This document shows, piece after piece, positions 13,355 to 24,835 of a stretch of 64,000 nucleotides of DNA. The translations under genes were made by a program, and so were the position numbers. The stretch is from Urophycis tenuis (lineage: Eukaryota > Chordata > Actinopteri > Gadiformes > Phycidae). Numbering within the stretch: the first letter of the stretch is position 1; every line of letters begins with the position of its first letter. The notes beneath the pieces are model-generated. The model ran no database searches, was not told the origin of the DNA, and saw only the letters and a list, made by a program, of their open reading frames with translations. The DNA lies in assembly GCA_036785325.1 (NCBI GenBank), contig JAXIVH010000087.1:221501-285500 (forward strand), given 5' to 3'.

Positions 13355-15370
13355 CCTGTTAGAGGTTAGTGTTACAAGGGGTGCACACCGGTCCGGCTGT
13401 CTGCAGACAAAACAATGTTACAATACATACAACATACAACGTACACATACAACACAGACAATGTTCTCCGAACACAAACAAGGTTCTAAGAATTCAAAAC
13501 CATTATTTCCAAGGGGAGCACTCACACACGGACACAGGTCCCGGCAGTTCAGAACCCTCACACAGAACCATCCAGCCTCACTGCGAGACACGACACTCTG
13601 CGGGTCTACTCGGATGTGGCAGGCTTTGGGGTTAGATAGTCCTACTATGTTATAGCAGAATCTCCAGGGGGAAATCAACGCAGTATTTTCTGTTTTGTGA
13701 CGGAAATGATAATAAGTGTATTTCTACAGTGGCCAGTCTACGTGGTCTTAATTTGAATCCTTTACAGAACTTCTTAACAGTTAACTGCGGCTAGGGTAGG
13801 GTCAGGGTTTAGAGGTTAGTGTCAGGGGATAGAGCTTAGTGTCCGGGGCTAGAGTTTAGTGTCAGGGGTTAGAGGTTAGTAACAGGGGTTAGATGTTAGT
13901 GTCAGGGGTTAGAGGTTAGTGTTAGAGGATAGTTTTGGGGTTAGAGGTTAGTGTTAGGGGTTAGGGGTTAGTGTCAGGGGTTAGAGGTTAGGGTAAGGGA
14001 TTAGTACAAGGGACCGAGTTAGGGTGGTTCTATGTTGACCTTTGACCCGACTGTTCCCAGGATTATCCAAGCGGCTGATGGGCCTGCTGGCGGAGTGTGA
14101 CCCTAGCTCGCCCTCTCCGGCAGAGAGAGAGAGCGCAGAGCGAGTCTGGGTCCTCTTCCTGTCTGCACTCGAATACTTCCTGTTAGACCTTTATAAGGCC
14201 CGCCACCTGATTGGACAGTTTCCACTGACTCAGCGCTGTGATCGACACTCATTGGTCAACTCAGGTCAGCCGGTCAGGTCATTAGTTTAATCAACAGGCT
14301 GGGGTTATTACGCTTCTACCAGTTACCAACATGGATTAGACATTAGTTACTGTCATCAATAACGTCATTGTTTTTATCAACTAAATCTGCTGAAATTGTA
14401 ATATTATAGAATTATAAAAGACCCATTAAATCGGCATGCATATATCATATTAATTATGATTAATATATTTAATCGATAGAGTATTAAGATAGTACAAGTA
14501 TAAGAGGTAGTATTAAGATGTTTATTAGATATTAACAACATGCAGGTCTCAGCATAGGATGCTATATATATGGGACATGTGACTACTAAAGGAGTCATGT
14601 GACGATGATTCATTCTGACAGGGTCATGTGACACTATGGCGGGGGTGGCTGCGCGTGCAGCAACAGTCCAGACCCCCTGGATCACTGTGGAGGAGGAACC
14701 AATCCCGGGGCTGGCCAATCACATCACAGGATTGGAGATACTGCTGCAGGACATGCAGCTCAAGGTAAACTCATTCCCAGATCTATGGATGAAGTCTAGA
14801 ACTGTGGTACTGGTCTCAGGGTTCTAGGTAGTTTGGGTGGGTCTGGGTCTAGAGTTCTTGAGGTAGGTCAATATTTGTGGTTCTGGAACAGGTCTGTGGT
14901 TCTGGTTGCTCTTCTGATTCAGGTCTGTGGTTCTAGTCCAGGCCTGTGGTACTGGAAAGTCCAGGTATAGGGTTCTGCTCAACATAATTGGTTCTGGTGG
15001 GTCCAGGTCTCTAGTTCTTGTGGTAGGTCAAGGCCTGGTGTTCTGGTTTAGATCTAGGATTCTGGTTGTGGTTCAATTCCAGGTTTGTGGTTCTCGTCTA
15101 GATGTGTAGTTCTGGTCAAGCTATATAGTTCTGGTCTTGTTGTTTTGGTCTGTTATTCTGGTAAGTCCAAGTCTGTTGTTCTTGTTCCAGGTCTCAGTTC
15201 CCTTCTGGTCCGTGGAGGCAACTCAGCAGGCATGGGCGGAGGCTGCGGACCTGATGGAGGACAGCATGGAGGACCTGATGGAGGTGGAGGTCGTCTCCCA
15301 TGACAACAAGACAAACACTTGCTGCACTTCCTGCTGCCACCTGGGCTGTCTGCTCTGTGTGCTTAACTAG
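13115..15370 (+). CDS. R7BP/R9AP family RGS-protein anchor (rgs9bp-like)
   Basis: Four coding exons, 13115-13316, 14061-14264, 14622-14764 and 15191-15370, give 242 residues. The ATG sits immediately after an acceptor (CTGCTAG|ATGAGT), so a noncoding exon lies upstream. Landmarks shared with RGS9-binding protein are SCYQQLSSALG near the N-terminus, GVAARA in the middle, and MQLKVSVPFWSVEATQQA (compare MEMKVNVPRW in mammals). These proteins tether R7-family RGS/Gbeta5 complexes to membranes and speed G-protein deactivation, for example in photoreceptors. The C-terminus here is short and Cys-rich (CCTSCCHLGCLLCVLN) rather than R9AP's single transmembrane helix. It looks more like the palmitoylated tail of R7BP. 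It is either an R9AP paralogue or a third family member, so I give no symbol. Confidence 0.82.
13322..14010. repeat. (GTCT)n and TTAGTGTCAGGGG repeats in the rgs9bp-like intron 1
   Basis: (GTCT)n at 13326-13354 begins 10 bases after the donor at 13317. From 13790 to 14010 a loose unit, GTCAGGGGTTAGAGGTTAGT, recurs about nine times. Between them (about 13370-13780) nothing recognisable was found. Confidence 0.85.
14800..15185. repeat. Degenerate GGTTCTGGT-type repeats in the rgs9bp-like intron 3
   Basis: The whole intron between 14765 and 15190 is built of diverged units around AGGTCTGTGGTTCTGGT, running right up to the acceptor. Confidence 0.75.
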
Positions 15371-15600
15371 CCAATAGGGTCAGAGCCTCAGATCAAGTAA
15401 CACATAGGATCAAAGCTTCAAATCAACTGTCTAATATGATCAGAGCCTGAGATCAACTGGTCAATAGGATCAGAATCTGAAAAGTACTAGCCAATAGGAT
15501 CAGAACCTGAGAACGACTAGCGAATAGGATCTAAGGCTGAGAATGACTAGCCAATAGGGTTTGTACATTGTGAAGTTACATCGCAATGACCACCTCCATT
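15371..15600. repeat. ~30-bp GATCAGAGCCTGAGA repeats (3' UTR of rgs9bp-like)
   Basis: About six diverged units around CCAATAGGATCAGAGCCTGA follow the stop codon. More copies reappear at 16617-16680 on the other side of the MITE, so the MITE may have inserted next to or into this repeat tract. Confidence 0.75.
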
Positions 15601-15708
15601 TCAGAAGTATAGAAGCACAATAATGTTAATGGTAGTGAGGGTGTTCTGGTGGTTGTTTAGAAGTTAATCATAAAATGGTTTATTATGTGGGGACATTGTT
15701 GTGTTTAA

Positions 15709-16444
15709 AGGGATATTCCGCCATTTTTGGAAATAAGCTCTTTTTCCACCTTCCCTCGAGCAAAACAATCGATCTTTACCCTTTTCCCGTTCATCCAGCC
15801 GTTCTGTGAGTCTGGCGGTACAACTTTTAGCTGTAGCTTAGCATAGATCATTGAATCGGATTAGACCATTAGCATCTCGCCCGCTTAGAAGTGACTACGA
15901 TTTCCGGAATTTTTCCCATTTATAATAATAATAATAATCAAGGAAAGTTGCAAAGGTACCATGGGCGCAGTGATATGACGCGCCTCAAAGTATAGTCCCG
16001 GTATACCACCAGTAATAGCAGGTAATCACGTTGGTTGTATTGCTGGAAGAAGCCTACAGGGACTATTGAGGCGCTGCGTCATATCACTGCGCCCATGGTA
16101 CCTTTGCAACTTTCCTTGATTATTATGCCAGAATGAGAGTATAGTTCCGGGTAAAATCAGCCCAGAAAATCGCCACGTTTCATTTTCCGTGGGTCTTATT
16201 GCACTTTCAAACTTGAGAAGAGACAAGTTTTAAATGGGAAAAATTCCGGAAATCGTAGTCACTTCTAAGCGGGCGAGATGCTAATGGTCTAATCCGATTC
16301 AATGATCTATGCTAAGCTACAGCTAAAAGTTGTACCGCCAGACTCACAGAACGGCTGGATGAACGGGAAAAGGGTAAAGATCGATTGTTTTGCTCGAGGG
16401 AAGTTGGAAAATGATCTTATTTCCAAAAATGGCGGAATATCCCT
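15709..16444. mobile_element. TTAA-flanked long-inverted-repeat MITE
   Basis: The element begins AGGGATATTCCGCCATTTTT and ends with the complement (GGAATATCCCT). It is flanked by direct TTAA at 15705-15708 and 16445-16448. The two halves are inverted copies over more than 200 bases at each end (left to about 15925, right from about 16230). A second inverted block carries TACCATGGGCGCAGTGATAT. The right arm has about 100 extra bases missing from the left. A TTAA duplication with AGG termini suggests a non-autonomous Kolobok- or piggyBac-type DNA transposon. No transposase is present. Confidence 0.9.
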
Positions 16445-16751
16445 TTAAAACAACCAGTGTTTCCCATGCGAGACAAGGCCAAACAAAGTTTTGAATAGCC
16501 TAGGATAAGTTTAAGACTTACGTTTAAGACTTCACATCACTATGATTCTCTTGAGTACTCTCAAAATGTCGGAGTATCGGCAATAAAAATCCCATGATGT
16601 ATTCTGATGTACATGCCCTGATAGGATCAGAGCCTAAGATCATCCAATAGGATGAAACACCTATCAGGCATCAGAACACCATCCGATAAGAGAAGGACTT
16701 CTTAGTCCGTTAGCTTGTAGCTGACAGGGAGCTAGCTGGAGTTATGTCACC

Positions 16752-16796
16752 CTGTATGGGCCTGTGTGCTCCTATGGAGCACACAGGCCCATACAG
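16752..16796. repeat. Near-perfect 45-bp palindrome
   Basis: Arms 16752-16772 and 16776-16796 are exact complements of 21 bases (CTGTATGGGCCTGTGTGCTC then C) around a 3-base centre. The loop is too short for a standard pre-microRNA. Confidence 0.93.
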
Positions 16797-16799
16797 AAC

Positions 16800-17520
16800 C
16801 AAAAACACAGTGATAACAAAGTTTGAAATGTAGAAATTCCAAAGCATTTGAAATTACACAGGTGATTTCAAACCGACACGACATCAGCAAGTAAGAGTCC
16901 CCAGCGACGGCATGGAAGGCGTGTTTGTGTGAAGCCCAGGAGGTTGTTCCAGTACTTCACCTGCCACCATCAGGTGGTCAGGCTGTCCTCAAACAGTTTG
17001 AGTCTATAACTAATGATATTGGAAACAGATGTTTCAGTGAAGCCACGGGAGACAGGGACAGTTGTTTATACACCCAGGCCAGTATGATCCTTTACAAACA
17101 TTGTGAAACGTTCACTCAGGAGTCAGGACCTCACAATATAATACATGAAAAAGAACAAGCCACTGAGATCATAACCATTGTAACCACCTAGAGGCTGTTA
17201 GAGGAACTACACACTAGTCTCCAGAGACACCTAAAACGTAAAATAAGTCATTTTAGGGTTAGAGATAGTCAAGCAATACCCATGAATGTGGTTATTTAAG
17301 CACGGCTTCACATGCAATAAAAGTGTTTTTACTTCAGTGTATGTTTACTTTGTACAGGAACAATGCACAAGAACATTTCAAAAGAGATAAAGTACCAAAG
17401 GTCTTAAGTATAGAAGACACTCAGGCGACCTGCAGTGAGCTCCTTCAACCAAGGAACGGGAAACTCATCTTCAGACAAGTTCTCGGTAATCATGCAACAT
17501 TAGGGGTCTGGTAGAACAAA
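16800..17520. other. Intergenic, no gene recognised
   Basis: Unique-looking sequence between the MITE and the ube2c 3' end. Short open frames at 16925-17191 and 17323-17514 show no family motif, codon pattern or splice context. Confidence 0.5.
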
Positions 17521-17527
17521 ACAAATC

Positions 17528-17533
17528 TTTATT
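17528..17533 (-). terminator. ube2c: ube2c poly(A) signal
   Basis: TTTATT on the plus strand gives AATAAA on the gene strand, about 100 bases after the ube2c stop codon. Confidence 0.7.
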
Positions 17534-17634
17534 AACATGATCAAACAAACACAAAAATATAGTACAAACACACACGCCCACACAAGCCCAGAGGCTGTTC
17601 ACACAGACAGGACAGGATCTGGCTCAGCTCTGGC

Positions 17635-20600
17635 TTAGCTCTGGTAGGACAACTTCAGGTGGGCTTTAAACGCTGAAACGACAAACGTTCACCCATCTGT
17701 ATGTTACATTGGATTCCTATACAAGGGATTACCAAGTTCAACTCATTATTTTATTAAAGGCGTACACCAAGATATCAGTAAATTGCTGTTTGCCTGCCTT
17801 TCCCAGATTCAGTTGTTTCATTACAAATTTCATTTCAGAGTTGGCTGTTGTTCACGTGAGGGGAATATACTTCTCCTTTCTGTCCAAAGAGGTCCGATGT
17901 CTTCCCAATAGTCGCTCATTCATAAGTGACGGAGCACCATCCTAGTTTCAGATCTGAGTTCATTTGGCACCGTTTTAGGAGCTGTGATTATTACTTTCCT
18001 GTGACCAGCAAACTCCTCCTGACGCAAAACTATGAATTACAAATCTGTCTGAATCTGGCCAAGAGCGGCAAACACCAAATGACGGATATCCCGGCATGAA
18101 TGGGTCCCTAGAGCCGGCCAGCAGCTCCAACTCACCCTCCTGGTTCTCCCAGAGTTCAGCGGCGGCCGTGTTCAGAGGACTGTCGTTGTTGGGCTCTGAG
18201 GAAAGACAGAGAAGATGGAGGATTTTTACATCGGTGTCTGTATATCATACATGGACCTTCACATCTCATAATTTCAAGTTGTCGCAGAATTGCAGAATTT
18301 GCCTTGCTTGTTGGCAACCTTCTTAGTTAGTACGCAGTATCGAAGTTATCGATACTGCTTGTGGATTAATAAGACAAATAACCAAACACACGGCCAGTGT
18401 TTAAACTACAGCATGGCGTTCTTCAGTTAGGAAAACCCTTGCTGAACAGAAAACACAGACCAGTGGAAATATAAAGAGAAAAGTGTTTGAACACCTGCCG
18501 GTTGAATAATCCACGCATCACAGTTATCTCCGAGTAGTGACTGTATGGAGGCTACAGGACTAGTGTTACCATCTAGTACTGACTGTATGGAGGCTACAGG
18601 ACTAGTGTTACCTCCTAGTACTGACTGTATGGAGGCTACAGGACTAGTGTTACCTCCTAGTACTGACTGTATGGAGGCTACAGGACTAGTGTTACCATCT
18701 AGTACTGACTGTATGGAGGCTACAGGACTAGTGTTACCATCTAGTACTGACTGTATGGAGGCTACAGGACTAGTGTTACCATCTAGTACTGACTGTATGG
18801 AGGCTACAGGACTAGTGTTACCATCTAGTACTGACTGTATGGAGGCTACAGGACTAGTGTTACCATCTAGTACTGACTGTATGGAGGCTACAGGACTAGT
18901 GTTACCATCTAGTACTGACTGTATGGAGGCTACAGGACTAGTGTTACCATCTAGTACTGACTGTATGGAGGCTACAGGACTAGTGAGTGAGCCGTACCTC
19001 CCAGTAGGGACTGTATGGACAGCAGGATGGACCGGACGTCGTACAAGGCTGACCACTTGTCCTTCAGGATGTCCAGACAGATGAAGCCCTGCTCGTCCAC
19101 GTTGGGGTGGAAACAGGAAGTGACGAACTTGACCCGCGGCGCCTTGTAGGGGTAACCACTGGGGAACTCCAGAGACAGCTTGTAGCGTAGCCCCTCATAC
19201 ACCTGGAGCACATGGCAACTAGTTAGTACCAGTTACCACGAGTTACCACTAGCAGCATACCATCTCCTACACCAATGTAGTAACTACAGTATGGTTACAG
19301 TACCAGCTTAGTAACTACAGTATAATTACATTACAGTACCAGTAACTAGAGTGTTCATGGTATATGTAGGCCTACCGTTCCTTGGGCCCCGTCGATGGTT
19401 CCGATCCACTTGAAGAGGTTGTCCGACTCCGGGAAAGCAGAGATTCCCTTATCAGCCGACATCTGAACGTACACACGAGCCCACATTGGTTCATCAGGAC
19501 CACCAGACACACAGTACATCACACCCCCCACAAGCTGCCTTTCAAAGCATGTTAGAGCTAAACATGATGAGGCCACAGTGAGACATCTCAACATGATGAG
19601 GCCACAGTGAGACATCTCAACATGATGAGGTCACAGTGAGACATCTCAACATGATGAAGCCACAGTGAGACATCTAAACATGAGGCCACAGTGAGACATC
19701 TCAACATGAGGCCACAGTGAGACATCTCAACATGATGAGGCCACAGTGAGACATCTCAACATGATGAGGCCACAGTGAGACATCTCAACATGATGAGGCC
19801 ACAGTGAGACATCTCAACATGATGAGGCCACAGTGAGACATCTCAACATGATGAGGCCACAGTGAGACATCTAAACATGAGGCCACAGTGAGACATCTCA
19901 ACATGATGAGGTCACAGTGAGACATCTCAACATGATGAAGCCACAGTGAGACATCTAAACATGAGGCCACAGTGAGACATCTCAACATGATGAGGCCACA
20001 GTGAGACATCTCAACATGATGAGGTCACAGTGAGACATCTCAACATGATGAAGCCACAGTGAGACATCTAAACATGAGGCCACAGTGAGACATCTCAACA
20101 TGATGAGGCCACAGTGAGACATCTCAACATGATGAGGCCACAGTGAGACATCTCAACATGATGAGGCCACAGTGAGACATCTCAACATGATGAGGCCACA
20201 GTGAGACATCTCAACATGATGAGGCCACAGTGAGACATCTCAACATGATGAAGCCACAGTGAGACATCTAAACATGAGGCCACAGTGAGACATCTCAACA
20301 TGAGGCCACAGTGAGACATCTCAACATGATGAGGCCACAGTGAGACATCTAAGCATGATGAGGCCACAGTGAGACATCTAAACATGAGGCCACAGTGAGA
20401 CATCTCAACATGATGAGGCCACAGTGAGACATCTCAACATGATGAGGCCACAGTGAGACATCTCAACATGATGAGGCCACAGTGAGACATCTAAGCATGA
20501 TGAGGCCACAGTGAGACATCTAAGCATGATGAGGCCACAGTAAAGGGAAATTCATCCTTCACTCCTGCGAGTGAGTTAGGGTTAGATGCAATATCACTTC

Positions 20601-21251
20601 TACACCTGCACATAGCCCAGTGGATTTAAAGGTGGTAGAGTAAGTTATGCCTGCCTGACCAGGTTCCTCACCCAGTTCTCTTGGAAACTGATGTTTCCAA
20701 GAGAACTCAAGTTATATATATTTCTTTCTAAAATTGCCTACCAAGCAGATAAAGAATACAAATAGATGCATGTTAGTTGCGAGCATTACAACATCTGGTT
20801 AATAAATATTAGACTCAACACCAAGAATCAGCTGCTTACCATAAGAGTCATCAGCTCCTGCTGTAACCTGCCAGAGAAGAAAAAACACAATAAATACCAA
20901 AACGTCCTGACCACAGCATATAAAATCACACCTTAGAGAAAATCATTTCAAAACAAAAATATCCAACAGACATGTTGGCTACAATACCATAGAAATATCA
21001 AGCAGACAGACTGTACAATAATAGAATGACGTAATGTGCCTCAGAATCATAATGCATCGGTATCATATAATGTAATGGTATGTGTATCATATATAGGGTA
21101 CGTTCTATTATAATGTGATGATGCAACATGGATGGGAGCAGCGAGCCAACCTCTTGGTCACCGAGCCTCTGGCTGCACTGCCGCCGGCCTCGCTACCCTT
21201 CAGGGCGGCGGTGGAGGCTGCGGCGGCCGGGTCCGTGTTCTGAGAGGACAT
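17635..21251 (-). CDS. ube2c: Ubiquitin-conjugating enzyme E2 C (UbcH10)
   Basis: Six coding exons, 21251-21151, 20867-20840, 19462-19376, 19202-18998, 18195-18136 and 17672-17635, make 172 residues (human 179). It starts [20 protein letters not shown], the flexible N-terminal extension typical of UBE2C, then [20 protein letters not shown]. The UBC fold follows with [20 protein letters not shown]. The catalytic cysteine is C114, the same number as in the human enzyme. It ends [15 protein letters not shown]2C is the E2 that, with the anaphase-promoting complex, builds K11-type chains on mitotic cyclins and securin. A noncoding exon with donor GATCT|GTAAGT is near 21667, and the promoter is shared with polr2j. 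Introns carry a 42-bp array copied from the exon 4 donor junction and a 1-kb 29-bp array. Confidence 0.97.
18541..18990. repeat. 42-bp minisatellite copied from the ube2c exon 4 / donor junction
   Basis: Eleven units start every 42 bases from 18541 to 18961. Each contains CTGTATGGAGGCTACAGGAC and, on the gene strand, TCCATACAGTCAGTACTAG followed by GATG|GTAACA or GGAG|GTAACA. The real exon ends TCCATACAGTCCCTACTGGG then AG|GTACGG at 18998/18997. Both translate as SIQSxLxG. Confidence 0.93.
19546..20541. repeat. 29-bp minisatellite in ube2c intron 2
   Basis: About 35 copies of a 29-base unit, CATGATGAGGCCACAGTGAG then ACATCTCAA, some shortened by 3 bases. Open frames through it ([16 protein letters not shown]) are artefacts. 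Confidence 0.95.
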
Positions 21252-21649
21252 GTTACTAAGGAAGTCTGAGCAGACAAGAGAACAGACTCGGACTCAGAAT
21301 CAGAACAGACTCGGAATCAGAACAGACTGAATGAGGGTTCGGCTCAAAGACAGTTCGCTTCAAATAAAACATAATTCACCATATAAACATTAAGGTATCA
21401 AATATATCTACGGCAGCAATACTGCAGTCAGTGTTTCAAGTATATTGAAGTATATTTACTGCATTACTAGCTAGTGTATAGTATCACTAAGTTAGCCTCC
21501 CTCCGGTCAAAGCTGTACCAATGTGAAATACAGGAACATTACATTCACACTTTAGAAAGAACCTCGTTCTATTCTAACATTAGCATGATAAAAGAGTGAA
21601 TCGTTAGTAGTTTACATCAATATATCATGATAATATTGTGAATAGTTAG

Positions 21650-21890
21650 CCGCAGTAAAACTTACAGATCGACGACGACGCAGAGGAGAATTCAAACGCT
21701 TCTTCTCCAGGACGACAGCCAATCAGCTGTTGGGCTTTCAAACCTCATCTGACTTCGATTGGTCACCAGAAAGCACTTGCAATCACAACACAGGAGTCTC
21801 ATTGGTCGGCGCAAGATACCGGAACTGAATGCTATCATCTGCGTCACTGCTGTGCGCCGCAGTTTAATACCGGAAGTCATCACTGTTTGT
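21650..21890. promoter_or_regulatory. ube2c/polr2j divergent promoter with CCAAT and CHR-like elements
   Basis: Inverted CCAAT boxes (ATTGG on the plus strand) are at 21758-21762 and 21801-21805, and a forward CCAAT is at 21719. TTTGAA (CHR-type) elements on the ube2c strand are at 21737-21742 and 21691-21696. Paired NF-Y sites just upstream of a CHR are the known arrangement in G2/M genes bound by DREAM/MMB, of which UBE2C is one. Start codons of the two genes are 756 bases apart. Confidence 0.55.
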
Positions 21891-21994
21891 GTACAGGGGT
21901 TTACCGCGCCGTGCTTTGCTTAAACACTTCACCACCAACAGTTCTGATCGATAACCAATTCATTATTAATCTTTCTTAATCCTCAATAATATAA

Positions 21995-22802
<808 letters not shown>

Positions 22803-22862
22803 CCTTCCTCCTCCTCCTTTTCCTGTCTTCAGTGTAAATATGGAACCATGTCCACTTTTCTA

Positions 22863-22868
22863 AATAAA
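22863..22868 (+). terminator. polr2j: polr2j poly(A) signal
   Basis: AATAAA about 60 bases after the stop codon, in CTAAATAAATATG. Confidence 0.75.
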
Positions 22869-22879
22869 TATGAAATATC

Positions 22880-23815
22880 ATCCTTCATGTCTCTTTTGTA
22901 ACTCTAGACAATGTACATATATTACCTCATATATTACCTAACCTCTTCAACTCCAGATGTATATAATATTTAACTTTAGATGAAAAATTACCTCTTTAAC
23001 CTTAGATGTATTCACTTATTTTACTCTAAATGTGTATATATACAGTATATCATGGGCGAGCGGTCATAATAAGCTATAAATGCAGTGCATGCCCAAGCCC
23101 TTCAATAAAAATAATTGAAAATATTAATCTGGCAGTGTGTTCATTTATACAATACCTTAGTTCTACTGTTTTGGTCTTAAATCCGTGCCTAATCTGTCCC
23201 GTTTTGCTTGCGAAAAGCTGGAAAGCTGACAGCTTGTTTCGCGCATGCGCACTGTGACAGAGTAGTACAGTTAGTGCTAGAGGCTGTGTTTACTGTAGAT
23301 GAGCATTTTGAATGGCAAAAAAGCTGTCAATGAAACAGCTTATCTGCCAACCCGCATGCGCTGTGGGCGCATCAAGTGCCATGTCAGTGCTGAATATTTC
23401 TGCTTTCATTTAGCCTACATTCACTGTAAATTCCAACACATTGTTGTTGGTAACATGGTGCAAGTGTGAGAGTGTCAAATCGAGTTGATATAGTAGTTAA
23501 AAACCATACTATATTTTTTATTAATAAATAAATACCCCCCTTATGGGCGTGCATGGTATTGACACTTAAGCATGACCACAGTAAAAGGTCACCGCTCGCC
23601 ACTGATATACAGTATATATATATCCTTCTTCCCAAACACCAGTATAGGTTTCAATCCTACGAGAACACATAAATACTCCAGGTTTTAGATACAAAAGTAT
23701 TTAATACTTAAAGGTGAGTAAACAACAAAACTATAGAACCATTATATGACATCCCCCTCTTCAGACCCCCTGGCATCTGATTGGCTGTCAAAGCGTCTCG
23801 GCGCGTCTGATTGGC
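22880..23815. other. Intergenic between polr2j and dnttip1 3' ends, no gene seen
   Basis: AT-rich sequence with ATGTATATA-type words. The two genes converge here. ATTAAA on the minus strand near 23700 may serve as the dnttip1 poly(A) signal. Nothing else could be supported. Confidence 0.5.
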
Positions 23816-23817
23816 TG

Positions 23818-24797
23818 TCAGAGGGTCTCGGAGCGCTGGGCCTCCATGGCTCGCTGCATCTTCTCCACCATCCAGATAGGAACGGAGAACGGCTTCAACT
23901 CCTCCATTCTTAAATCTGGACACTCTCTGACACACACACACACACACACACACGTAAAATACACACTATATATACACACTATGGGCGACAAAATTTGCAT
24001 AGTCGAACTGCACCCAGCGTTGAATCATTAAATATTTTGTCAGGTATATGGCTCAGTGATGCCTCATGTTTTGTGACTATTGCGTGGTTTAAACACTTGA
24101 AAAGAATCACACGGATCATCTGGGTTTCCAACAGCTGTGTTGAGGTGCAGTGTACTCAACGACTGCCTGCCAACACAGTAACTTCTCAATAAGAAGACAG
24201 CGTGTCCCCAATGTCAGCGACAGAGGACCCATTTTAAAACACATGAATGAAGCGTGTCAGCGTGTGGAACAAACGAGGCACCATTCACCAACAGTAAGTA
24301 CACTACTGAGTACCGCGGGAGGCGGAGTCATCTCGCCAGCCGCGTGCTATGGTATGACAGCTGCTGCTGACACACTTCGCTGCCGACCTGTTTCGCATTT
24401 GGTGTCGAAATGCTGTCAAACTTGATGGTTTTTGATGTGTCTCCTTCTGGACTAACAGTCTACAATGGACTGCACTTGAGATAAAAAATGATTGGATAGT
24501 GTCACTGGCATTACACAGTGAGGTTATCAAACTCACAACTAGGACATGTATTGAAAGCAACACATGACACCGCAAATGGCCCTCAGAAGACTGAGTCACT
24601 CATTCAGCTCCCATCAGCCCCCAGTGGAGCGTCCTGCTCTGACAACACTCCACCTGAAGATGATGTCGACCAATTCCTTTCTAATCGAAGATTCAAACCA
24701 TTGAAGCTATGAGGTCACCGCTAACACACACACACTTACTTATAGTCATCACTGCGGGACAGGTCCTGGATGTCCTCCTCGATCAGCAGGTAGGCCT

Positions 24798-24835
<38 letters not shown>

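Noticed and set aside
16752..16796. Pre-microRNA hairpin
   Set aside because: A 3-base loop with perfect 21-bp arms and no longer flanking stem is not a Drosha-type precursor.
18427..19084. Open frames of 209 and 179 codons with perfect internal repeats
   Set aside because: Both are read-through of the 42-bp ube2c array, which has a unit length divisible by three.
19546..20541. CRISPR array
   Set aside because: Head-to-tail repeats with no unique spacers, in a eukaryotic intron; ordinary minisatellite.
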